DNA from: Megalonaias nervosa
Lineage: Eukaryota > Mollusca > Bivalvia > Unionida > Unionidae
Assembly (NCBI GenBank): GCA_016617855.1
Contig: JAECUM010006775.1
Span: 62,001 to 126,000 of the forward strand
Reading direction: 5' to 3'
DNA length: 64,000 bases
The notes beneath the pieces are model-generated. The model did no database searches. It was given only the letters and a program-made list of their open reading frames with translations, and was not told the origin of the DNA. Each line of letters begins with the position of its first letter. The first letter of the stretch is position 1. Of this stretch, positions 46,633 to 54,929 are shown piece by piece. The position numbers and the translations under genes were made by a program.

Positions 46633-47091
46633 AGTCGGCCGCGTTAAGTAATTTTGATATACTTGATAAACTAAAAAAAAGTAAAACATTTCAGTGGAGT
46701 TTATTCTAAAGATGAACTTATGTCGCTAGAGACGCCAGGTTCGTGTGTTATAAATATACAAGATTTTAATGACGGATCTGGTACACATTGGGTAGCTGTT
46801 TATGATAACAATTATTTTGACTCGTTCGGAATTCCACCAAGTGACGCAATAAAAAAATATATGAGTAGAATTCAAGAGACAAAGTCTCCAGAGACGAAGT
46901 CTCTTGCGAAAATAATAAATTATTCGTCTAATCAAATTCAACCAGTTGGAACTTCTGCTTGTGGATACTGTTGCGTAATGTTCATTAAACATATGACCAT
47001 AAATCCAGATTTTTTAAAGTTTATTTTGCAATTTGACAAACAACCTTCTCACGCTAATGATGAGATTGCATTGAACTTTTACAAAGTTTAA
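46629..47091 (+). pseudogene. Adenain-like cysteine protease (C5 type)
   Basis: The gene starts at ATG 46,629 (MKSAALSNFDILDKLKK), slips one base in an A-run at about 46,673-46,681 and continues in the frame of 46,720-47,091. The catalytic set is visible: His in 'GSGTHWVAVY', Asp in 'NNYFDSFGIPP', Gln in 'SSNQIQPVGTSA' and Cys in 'TSACGYCCVMF'. About 150 residues, somewhat shorter than adenovirus protease, as usual for Polintons. It would mature capsid and core proteins. Apart from the A-run slip the enzyme is intact. Confidence 0.9.
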
Positions 47092-47117
47092 ATTTTATCT
47101 AAACTCACTGATATATA

Positions 47118-47327
47118 ATGTCAACATATTGTCTTAAGTGTAAAACTAAAACAGAAAATAAAGATGAAAAAACAGAAAAAACAAAAAATAATAGAATAAT
47201 GCTGAAAAGTATTTGTGCAATCTGTGGAAAAAGAAAAAGTATGTTTTTAAAGAAATTATCGCCACTGCCAACAACAAAGTTATCCGGAGCGGGTTGCCCT
47301 GACAAGATTATTTTAGTAGATGATTAA
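47118..47327 (+). CDS. Zinc-ribbon protein, 69 aa (DUF5679-like)
   Basis: An intact frame from ATG 47,118 with the pattern YCLKCKTKTENKDE...., 'RIMLKSICAICGKRKSMF': two C-x2-C pairs separated by about 30 residues. Small zinc-ribbon proteins of this kind are common in large DNA viruses, phages and Polintons. It lies between protease and phospholipase-like genes. DNA or RNA binding is likely, but the role is not known. Confidence 0.75.
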   Translation: MSTYCLKCKTKTENKDEKTEKTKNNRIMLKSICAICGKRKSMFLKKLSPLPTTKLSGAGCPDKIILVDD

Positions 47328-47379
47328 TAAATAATGACATGCGAGTGCGATTGTGATAGAGATTTGTCTTGAATAAAAT

Positions 47380-47784
47380 AAAATTGTTACATATTGTCAG
47401 AAATGCAACAACAGAGAAATAATTGGTTTTGGTATAGATATACATAAATTAATTGGCAAATTACCGAAACCAAAAGGCGGTTGGACATTGCCAGGCCATA
47501 AATATACTGGACCTTATAATCCTCTTGACAAACAACTTGACGAAAACGATAATCCACTGCCAGGACAAGAGCCTTACAATCAAGTTGATGCAATAGCAAT
47601 ACGACATGATATCTGCTACAGAGATATTGAACTTCCAGACAATGAACAAAATAAACACAGCTGCGACAAAGTAATGTTAGACGAACTTCGTGATATGAAA
47701 CCTGTAAATATGCGAGAACGTGTTGACCGAAGGCTGGTTCAGGGTTTTATTGGAGCAAAATATAAATTAGGTCTCGGAAAATAA
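47380..47784 (+). CDS. Phospholipase A2-like protein (parvovirus VP1/Phospholip_A2_4 type)
   Basis: The frame is open from just after a TAA at 47,375-47,377 to TAA 47,784, but no ATG occurs before the domain, so its N-terminus is uncertain. Motifs are 'GGWTLPGHKYTGPYNPLDKQ' (calcium-loop type Gly-rich entry) and 'VDAIAIRHDICYRDIELP' (the His-Asp catalytic pair in HD.CY). The Cys in 'KHSCDKVMLDEL' follows. This matches the secreted-PLA2-like domain that parvoviruses and some Polintons use to open endosomal membranes. It ends directly before a truncated integrase gene. The upstream codons 'VTYCQKCNNREIIGFGIDIH' may derive from another short gene. Confidence 0.82.
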   Translation, partial: KIVTYCQKCNNREIIGFGIDIHKLIGKLPKPKGGWTLPGHKYTGPYNPLDKQLDENDNPLPGQEPYNQVDAIAIRHDICYRDIELPDNEQNKHSCDKVMLDELRDMKPVNMRERVDRRLVQGFIGAKYKLGLGK

Positions 47785-47816
47785 TTCTATCATGATCTTG
47801 CCTCGAAGACGCTAGC

Positions 47817-48710
47817 GTCTGAGCTACACAAACCTAAAAAAAAAAAAGTTTCCGCGACGTAAAGTTGTCGCAAATGCCGTTGATGACATCTGGGCGATAG
47901 ATTTAGTTGATATGTCAAATCTTGCTCAGTTTAACGTTGGCGCCGATGGCGCTCCAAAGAGATATCTTTTTAATGTTGTAGATGTTTTTAGCAAATACAC
48001 GTGTAGTATACCCGTTTCGGATAAAACAGGAACATCGATGATTGATGCATTAAAACAAATTATTGTTAACACGGAAAGAAAACCAAATAGAATCTAGACT
48101 GATCATGAAGCAGAATTTTATAATAAAAAATTTGAACAGTTTTTAGAGCAAAATAATATTAAAAAATATGTTACAGGAAATGAGGGAAAAAGCGTCATCG
48201 TTGAAAGAAAAAATACACAAATATTTAACAGCTAAAAATACGAGTAAATATATTGACAATTTACAAAAAATTGTTGACGAGTATAATAACACGAAACACA
48301 AATCCCTTTCGCTAGGCAAAAGAAAAATGCCGCCAAACAACGCGATTGCAAATCCAATATTAGCAAACGCAAATATGTACCAGAGACATAAATTTAAAGT
48401 TGGTGATAAAGTTAGAATTTCTCTGACGAAAAAAACATTTGAGAAAGGATATAGTCATAACTGGAGCGAAGAAGTATTTGTTGTTGATAAAGTACTTTTA
48501 ACAATACCAGTTACATACTCGTTGAAAGATTTATTAGGTGAACCTATAACTGGCAGTTTTTACGAGCAAGAACTTCAGAAAACAGAACAAGATATATTTG
48601 TTATTGAAAAAGTTATTAAAAAGCGCGGCAACAAAAGTTTAGTCAAATGGCGTGGGTATAGCGATATATTTAATAGCTGGGTACCAACTATATCTATAAT
48701 GATCGAATAA
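47817..48710 (+). pseudogene. Retroviral-type integrase with C-terminal chromodomain, 5'-truncated
   Basis: The DDE core is clear: 'DDIWAIDLVDMSNLAQF' (first Asp), 'TDHEAEFYNKKFEQFLEQNN' (second Asp) and 'KSVIVERKNTQIFN' (Glu). There is a TAG before the second Asp (48,096) and a frame change at about 48,180-48,215. The C-terminal part has an SH3-like 'FKVGDKVRISLTKKTFEKGY' and a chromodomain 'VIEKVIKKRGNKSLVKWRGY'. The first part of the gene, normally bearing an HHCC zinc finger and about 80-100 residues, is absent: only about 35 bases separate the phospholipase stop from 'LHKPKK', which then meets an A-run (about 47,837-47,848). The chromodomain would target insertion to particular chromatin. 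Confidence 0.88.
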
Positions 48711-49170
48711 TGTTATTATAAATTTCTTCGTATTTTATTAGCACGGATTTACATTTTACAGGTTTACATAAAGAAATTAAATGTAGTTTTCTTGCATCAT
48801 CAACTGGCATTAAATTAAATATTTTAACAAAAATAAAATCGTATTTTATATTTCTTTGTTGTCCAGTTATTTTTACGTTTAAAAAAGGTTTTATAAGTTG
48901 CCAAAATATTTGATGCTCTGTGATAGTAAAATTAAATTTTATTATTTTTTTAGCAATCTGGTACTTAACATCATATCGCCCAGTTGTTGGTCTGCTTAAA
49001 TTTTTTTTACTAACAACAACATCATCTTCATCTTCGTCGTCATCGTTATGCAAAATATCGTTTTCAGTATAGCTAGCAAATCTATCATTATTAAAATTTT
49101 CTAATGTAAAATTTGAAACTAAAACAAAATCTCCCTAATATAGTTCAGTTAGTCTCTCAGTTAAGTTCAT
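48694..49170 (-). CDS. Polinton protein of unknown function, about 159 aa
   Basis: From ATG 49,170 (MNLTERLTELY), one TAG at about 49,137 interrupts before 'GDFVLVSNFTLENFNNDRFA'. An acidic Asp/Glu run (residues ~42-52) follows, then 'GRYDVKYQIAKKIIKFNFTI', 'FLNVKITGQQRNIKYDFIF' and 'LMPVDDARKLHLISLCKPV'. It ends at TAA 48,694, overlapping the tail of the integrase gene by 17 bases (convergent). I do not recognise the family. The beta-strand-rich core after an acidic linker suggests a small globular DNA- or protein-binding module. Confidence 0.55.
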
Positions 49171-49208
49171 TATTATAATAATCTTTTGTCTGATTAATAA
49201 ATAATAAG

Positions 49209-49490
49209 ATGTTTGGAGAAATAAAATATCATCAAAGAGTTAATATACTAAATCACAAAGAATTAGCTGAGGCAATTCGAAATTGTTTGCTGGGAAACAG
49301 TTTTTATTTTGTTGATGTTATTATAACATTAGGCGAATCTGACAGATTTTTGTTAACAGTAGCAGAAAAAATAAAACTTGATAGAAATAAAATGATGACA
49401 TTACGATTTAATCGAGATGATATTATGGAATTTAGTCATAACCGTCTTACTCGAAATGATCTAGAAAATATCATTAGTTATCGTATTTAA
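49209..49490 (+). CDS. Polinton protein of unknown function, 93 aa
   Basis: An intact frame from ATG 49,209 to TAA 49,490, reading MFGEIKYHQRVNILNHKELA, then 'CLLGNSFYFVDVIITLGES', 'EKIKLDRNKMMTLRFNRDD' and 'HNRLTRNDLENIISYRI'. Its start is 38 bases from the divergent start at 49,170, and its end overlaps the convergent HNH gene by 17 bases. Family unknown. The tidy frame in an otherwise damaged element suggests it is short enough to have escaped change. Confidence 0.55.
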   Translation: MFGEIKYHQRVNILNHKELAEAIRNCLLGNSFYFVDVIITLGESDRFLLTVAEKIKLDRNKMMTLRFNRDDIMEFSHNRLTRNDLENIISYRI

Positions 49491-50298
49491 AATTAAATCT
49501 ATCAAATGTTAACATTGACGTTGCTGATTTTGTTCTGCCGTCGGCGACATCTTTTACTCTCTGTGAATGAATTTTATGATGCTTTGCCGCAGATGTCATT
49601 GATCTAAATTTCATTTCTTCTCCAGTTTCAATATTTATTGAAATTATTTGTTTAGCCGGATTTTTAAAATTATTACTACCACCAGTTCCACGTTTTGTGT
49701 TTTCTTTTGTCGTCACTAAATCCAAATTTTCAATGCGATTATCAGATTTAATTTTGTTAATATGATCTACAACTAAATTATTTAAACTAGCACCGTTAAA
49801 CGTTTCAAATACAAAACGGTGTGACAGATAATGGATTTGATCAGTTTATTTTGCTCCTCTAACAGCTACTGTAAGATATCCGCTATTTTGTAAACTTCCA
49901 ACAACATTTTATGTTTTTTTATGTCGAATAATTCCTCGATCATTTGCCTCATAAAAATCAAATACTGGATGAAGTTGAAATTCATTTTGTAATGCTAAAT
50001 TTTCAATATTATCATCAGCAACTGCGCTATTTACTCGATAAACTCGTTGTCCTTCTGGAATATCGTCGCAAAACAAAGTATAAATAAAATCTTTTCTAAA
50101 CATTTCCATTCTTTCTGTATCATCGCCTTTTACTGAAATTAATACACCAGCTGGTGTTGAAATGCCAACAGATTTTTTAGATTTTATATTAATAACAGAA
50201 CCTAACATATTTGCTGCATATAAATTGTACTTTGGGTGTACATGATAAAATTCTTGCTCTTCCGCTGTCAATCTCAGATATCTCAAAATTTCTGTCAT
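49474..50298 (-). pseudogene. Tandem HNH homing-type endonuclease, two units
   Basis: From ATG 50,298 the protein reads MTEILRYLRLTAEEQEFYHV, then unit 1 ('HPKYNLYAANMLGSVIN', 'GVLISVKGDDTERMEMFRKD', 'GQRVYRVNSAVADDNIENL'). After 49,909 the frame changes, and unit 2 repeats the plan ('HPVFDFYEANDRGIIRHKK', 'NSGYLTVAVRGAK', 'SHRFVFETFNGASLNNLVVD', 'HINKIKSDNRIENLDLVTTK'). Unit 2 has the HNH signature VDHINKIKSDNRIENL. The equivalent site in unit 1 lacks the His pair. A C-terminal NUMOD-like helix follows ('MTSAAKHHKIHSQRVKDVAD'). An in-frame TAA (about 49,847) and the frame break at 49,907-49,915 disable this copy. Such genes are usually selfish nicking or cutting enzymes. Confidence 0.75.
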
Positions 50299-50376
50299 TA
50301 TACTATAAGGATTTCATATCTCTAATTAAAAAAAAAATTCAATTAAATATAAAATATTACTATATATATATATATA

Positions 50377-53300
50377 ATGTTAAAATTGCGTGATATTGCT
50401 AAAAAGAGCATTATCAAATCTGAAAAAATTGCTTCAGCATTTTCCGGTTACGATAATTGTTACAAACTTGGTGATCAAAATATTGTAGCAAATTTTAGCT
50501 CCACAAATTTATTTCATCTTTTACAACCTGTTATATCAAAAGAACTTGCGGCTCATAAAAGTATCAAACTTATAGTCCAATATCATACGATTTTATCAAA
50601 ATTACATGCAGTTGAGGATGTACTTGATGTAATTTTTGAAAGAAAAAGTTTTGACAGCGAAATTTCAGAACCATATCTAACAGCTAAATCAAGAAAAATA
50701 TTAACTGGAACAAACATTGCCATGGTCGCCGATGAAATACATCAAGAAATAAACAAAAAATTAGAAGAATTTACTGCATCAGGGTCGGGTTGGAAATTTG
50801 AAATGATAAAAGAAGTTTTATTTCACACAGCAAAATATAACGTGCTTCGCGGTAGTTTGTACGTCGATGTCCCTCAAAAAATTAAAAACAAAAAATGCTG
50901 TATAAATGTCAAAAACAATGATGACAAATGTTTTCAATGGTCAATTTTTACTGCAAAACATCCTCAGTGTGATCACCTCGGCAGCACTGAAAAGTATTTG
51001 CCATACAAAGACGAACTAAATTTTTTAGGAATAACTTTTCCAGTAGCGGAAAATCATATACCAAAATTTGAAACACAAAACAGTATCTCAGTAAATGTTT
51101 TTGAACTAGATGAGCGAGAAAACGTTTACCCGAGATATATCTCAGAAAATGATACACAAAATACAATAAATTTATTATTTTATCAGGGACATTATTGTTG
51201 GATAAAAAACTTTAACGGCCTAGTTGGCAGACAGTATAGTAAAAAAAAAAATAAAAAATATTTCTGTTATAGATGTCTACAGGGTTTTTCTGGCGATGGA
51301 ATACTGCAAGAGCATCTCAAATACTGTGTCAATGTTCAAAGAATAACTATGCCTGGCGAAAAAGAAAGAATATTAAAATTTAAAAATTATGATCATAAAC
51401 TAAATATTCCTTTTGTTATTTACGCTGATTTTGAGTGTCTACTCATTCCTGTGGTTGGAGCAGAAAATAATCCGAATAAATCCAGTACTAGAAAAATACA
51501 ACAGCATATTCCTCGCGGAATAGCTTATAAAGTAGTTTGTTGCGCTAACGATAAATTTTCAACTCCAATAAAGTTATACAGAGGTAAAAATCCGGCCGTA
51601 TGGCTATTAAAAAATTTAACAAACGAAGTTAATAAAATTTCTAACAGATTATTTAAAACAGCTCCAATGAAAATAACGTCTAAACAACAACTTGATTTTG
51701 ATGAGGCAGTTAATTGTCATATTTGTGAAAAGTTGTTGGTAGACTCTAACGAAGTCTGTGATAAGGTGCGAGATCATTGTCATTTGACCGGCCAATATCG
51801 TGGAGCAGCCCATAACAGTTGCAATTTAAAATTTCATGCTCCAGATTTTATTCCTGTAGTTTTACATAACTTTCGTGGCTATGACAGTCATATAATTGTA
51901 GAAGCTTTTGGTGATGAAAATATTAAAGCTAAACTAAAATTAAATAATACAATAAAATGTATTCCAAACAATTTTGAAAAGTATATGTCGGTGACGCTCG
52001 GTAAATTATGTTTTATTGATAGCCTGCAATTTATGGCAGGATCATTAGATGAGCTTGTAAATAGCGCTACAAGCGCCGGTAGCAATTTCGCTAACCTAAA
52101 AAGTTGTTTTGGTGAAAACTATATCAATTTGCCAAAAAAAGGTATCTTTCCTTACGAGTATCTCGACTATTGGAGCAGATTTGATGAAACTTCTCTTCCA
52201 GATAAAGATAAATTTTACTCGCAACTCAAAAGTGAAAATATCACAGATGACGAATATAAATATGCAGAAGATATTTGGAATAAATTTAGTTGTTAAACAT
52301 TTGGTGATTATCACGATCTATATTTAAAAACAGATATATTATTACTAGCAGATGCTTTTGAGAGTTTTCTTCGAGTAAGCTACAGCAATTATGGACTAGA
52401 TCCTTGTTGGTATTATTCTGCTCCAGGATTGTCTTGGGACGCTCTACTAAAAACAAGTAAGATAGAACTGGATCTCTTGACAGATGTTGATAAAGGTATC
52501 AGAGGCAGAATTAGCGTTACAAAAAAAAAATATGCAGTAGCTAATAACAAATATCTGAAAAATTATGATAAAAATCTCCCATCTAATCATATCATTTATC
52601 TAGATTGTGTGAATTTGTATGGATATGCGATGTCAGAGCCAATGCCTTGTGGTGGATTTCATTGAATAACTCCAGATCAATTTCTTAGAGAAACTGAAAA
52701 AGATTTACCTAGAAAAATTAATAATGATTTTTCCGATATTTCATATTTTGTTGAAGTTGATCTAGATTATCCTAGTTCGTTACATGATCTACATAACGAC
52801 TACCCGTTTTGTGCAGAGTCAGTGATGATTGATTATAGTTTCTTATCGCCTAAACAACGAGCAACGACAACAGCAAAAAATTCGATTGTTAATAAGTTAG
52901 TTCCAATTTGTTAAATAAAAGAAATTACGTAATGCATTACAAAAATTTAAAACAAGCAGTAGATGCTGGACTAATTCTGAGAAAAGTCCATCGCGTGCTA
53001 AAGTTTAATCAGACGAGGTGGATGGCAAATTATATTGATTTAAATACCAAACGTCGTGCTGTGCCTAAAATCGAATTTAAGAAAATCTTTTTCAAGTTAA
53101 TGAACAACTCGGTGTTCTGTAAGGCGATGGAGAATATTCGAAAGCGAGTTTCGATAGAAATTGTTAATAATATAAATCGCAGAAATAAATTAGTTAATGA
53201 TGATGGTTTTGTTAGTATGAAAATATTTAATGAAAATCTTGTTGCAATACAACGACGAAAGACAAATTTAAAGTTAAATAAACCGATTTATGTTGATGCA

Positions 53301-53846
53301 GCTGTACTTGATATATCGAAGTGGCTGATGTACGATTTTCACTATAATTTTGCCAAAAAGTAGTGGCCAGATTCAGAGTTGCTATTTACTGATACAGATT
53401 CGCTAGTTTATAATATAAAATGTGAAGATGTCTATCAGGATATTTACAATAATAAAAATCTATTTGATTTATCAGATTATCCAGCATGTAGTGGATTTCA
53501 AGATAATTCGAATAAGAAAGTTATTGGAAAAATGAAAGATGAATTTATGTTTATGCCAGTTAGGGAATTTGTCGGACTAAAGAGTAAAATGTATGCTGTC
53601 ATATTAGATGACAATAAACTTACAAAAAAAGCAAAAGGTATTCCTCAAGGATATGTAAAAAATATGATGAAATTTGATGATTTTAAAGCAGCGCTAAACA
53701 ATAATGTCAGTTTTATCAAAACAAATGTTATCGGAACAAATCATTATAAATTTGAAACGGATACAATTATGAAATGTGGATTAAGTAATTTTGATGATAA
53801 AAGGTATTGCATCATAATCCAATCCGACATGTTGGATTTGATCTGA
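50377..53846 (+). pseudogene. Protein-primed type B DNA polymerase (DNA_pol_B_2)
   Basis: The first 639 codons are intact. They hold a C2H2-like finger (FCYRCLQGFSGDG.. with HLKYC), the exonuclease motif 'FVIYADFECLLIPV', a Zn module 'CHICEKLL..', 'RDHCHLTGQYRGAAHNSC' and 'LHNFRGYDSHIIVEAF'. After a TAA at 52,294 the same frame continues with polymerase motif A ('YLDCVNLYGYAMSEPMPCGG'), with a TGA at 52,663. After a frame change near 52,905 come motif B ('FFKLMNNSVFCKAMENIRKR', Cys in place of the usual Gly) and, beyond a TAG at 53,361, motif C ('LLFTDTDSLVYNIK'). This enzyme would copy the linear genome from a protein primer. The 3' end (53,780-53,846) departs from the family after 'NFDDKRYC'. 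Confidence 0.92.
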
Positions 53847-54109
53847 CAAACAAATTTTGTAAGAGATTTAATTCGATTAGGGCAGCCCCAAGCTATACTG
53901 GCATAACAACTAAAATAATAAGCAATTGTATCAAAAATGTTGGTTATCATATATCACCAAAATATGGGTCAGTATGGTTATTCGCGATTGAAAATGACGA
54001 ACGAATAAGAGGTTTGGCAGATGATCCAATGACATTTATTGACAATATAGCTGACTTTTTGATAATGATGTTACTAAAGCTATACAAAATTAAACATCTA
54101 CTACTATAA
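53807..54109 (+). CDS. Open frame at the 3' end of the Polinton, origin unknown
   Basis: A 100-codon frame overlaps the end of the polymerase gene. It reads 'HVGFDLTNKFCKRFNSIRAA' and later 'GYHISPKYGSVWLFAIENDE', and ends DPMTFIDNIADFLIMML. Its segment near 54,009-54,046 is repeated at the left end of the element (37,891-37,928). It may be a fragment of a further Polinton gene or of terminal sequence; no family recognised and it could be non-coding. Confidence 0.35.
   Translation: MHHNPIRHVGFDLTNKFCKRFNSIRAAPSYTGITTKIISNCIKNVGYHISPKYGSVWLFAIENDERIRGLADDPMTFIDNIADFLIMMLLKLYKIKHLLL
54009..54046 (+). repeat. Right copy of 38-bp direct repeat at Polinton ends
   Basis: It matches 37,891-37,928 with two mismatches, in the same orientation, and lies in the last frame of the element. 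It is therefore a terminal direct repeat rather than the terminal inverted repeat expected for a Polinton. Confidence 0.85.
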
Positions 54110-54158
54110 ATATTTGTTTAAAACAATAAAAATAAAAATAATGGTCCTCAGAGAGGAC

Positions 54159-54385
54159 TGTTTTTGAAGACGGCACAAACACATGATTCTATATAAGATG
54201 TTTTTGTAGACTGCACAACACATAGTATGTTTTTGAAGACTGCATAACACATAGTCTTAATTATAAACTTAATTAAGGACAACACAGTTACACATAGTCT
54301 TAATTATAAACTTAATTAAGGACAACACAGTTACACATAGTCTTAATTATAAACTTAATTAAGGACAACACAGTTACATATAGAC
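54159..54385. repeat. Tandem repeats next to the Polinton: ~30-40-bp and 43-bp units
   Basis: Three looser units start 'tgtttttgaagac.gca' at about 54,159, 54,199 and 54,229. They run into three perfect or near-perfect 43-bp units beginning 'cttaattataaacttaatta' at 54,256, 54,299 and 54,342, each carrying 'ggacaacacagttacacata', then a partial fourth. Contains the palindromic 'cttaattaag'. Confidence 0.9.
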
Positions 54386-54427
54386 TTAATTAAGGACGAC
54401 ACATACAAACGGGGGGCCTTCTCTACG

Positions 54428-54527
54428 TTCAACAGAAATTTACACACTCTCCCCCATAATCAACCCGGGGAGTGTAAAAATACACCCACCAAGTGACATG
54501 GTAGAGAGTGTGCAAATTTCTGTTGAA
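54428..54527. repeat. Long hairpin: 30-bp inverted repeat with 40-bp loop
   Basis: The arm 54,428-54,457 ('ttcaacagaaatttacacac'...) and the arm 54,498-54,527 ('...gtgcaaatttctgttgaa') are reverse complements with three mismatches over 30 bases. The loop is 40 bases and itself holds a 'cccggggag' stretch. It could be the 3' end of a SINE-like element on the minus strand (see next entry) or a terminal structure of the viral element. Confidence 0.85.
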
Positions 54528-54589
54528 TTTCGAAGGGGCGGCGTAGCCCCACTAATAAGAGAATTTTGGCATAATATCGCCCCCGCCGG

Positions 54590-54680
54590 CAATGTGCCGG
54601 TCACGAGAATAGAACTCAGGACCTCGAGTATGAGAATCCAACGCGTTAGCAATCGACCACCGGATTTCCTTACATATATA
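54590..54680 (-). repeat. tRNA-like sequence (SINE head or tRNA pseudogene)
   Basis: On the minus strand, 'ggtggtcgattgctaacgcg' resembles a tRNA D-arm/A-box and 'gaggtcctgagttctattct' resembles the T-arm/B-box, with 'ctcatac' (anticodon CAT, Met-like) between them. Stem pairing is poor, so a functional tRNA is unlikely. Downstream on the same strand lies the hairpin at 54,428-54,527, and together they may be a SINE-like element of about 250 bp. Confidence 0.45.
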
Positions 54681-54929
54681 TATATCTAAAAAAATTATTA
54701 TGTAGTTACCAAACAGCATTATATTTTCTGATTTTGAAAACACAAAATTTTGCATTACATTTTCTGATTCTGAAAGCGTTATTATAAATAAATCGAGAAA
54801 ATACATGATTCTTGATTAAAAGATATTTTCTATATAAATCTGTTTGTACAGAAAAACGAAATTCTAACGTTGGTTGAATACAGAGGCTGTTATAAGATCA
54901 ACCGTTGCCAAGGATACTAATCAATAATG

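Larger units (their letters stand above)
37891..54108. mobile_element. Polinton/Maverick (adintovirus-like) element, about 16 kb, degenerate
   Basis: The block contains the Polinton signature set: protein-primed type B DNA polymerase, retroviral-type integrase, packaging ATPase, adenain-type cysteine protease, double-jelly-roll major capsid protein and penton-like minor capsid protein. Gene density is virus-like, with short or overlapping junctions and no introns. Host flanks are of ordinary intronic or intergenic character. Most genes carry frameshifts or stops, so this is an endogenous relic, or a younger copy degraded by sequence errors. Terminal inverted repeats of 100 bp or more, usual for the class, were not found; a 38-bp direct repeat was. 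The boundaries given are those of the coding block plus that repeat. Confidence 0.92.

Noticed and set aside
37891..54046. 38-bp repeat as the target-site duplication of the Polinton
   Set aside because: Polinton insertions duplicate about 6 bp, and the right copy lies within an open frame of the element rather than in flanking DNA.
54590..54680. Functional tRNA-Met gene
   Set aside because: A- and B-box-like sequences exist, but the anticodon and acceptor stems do not pair well.
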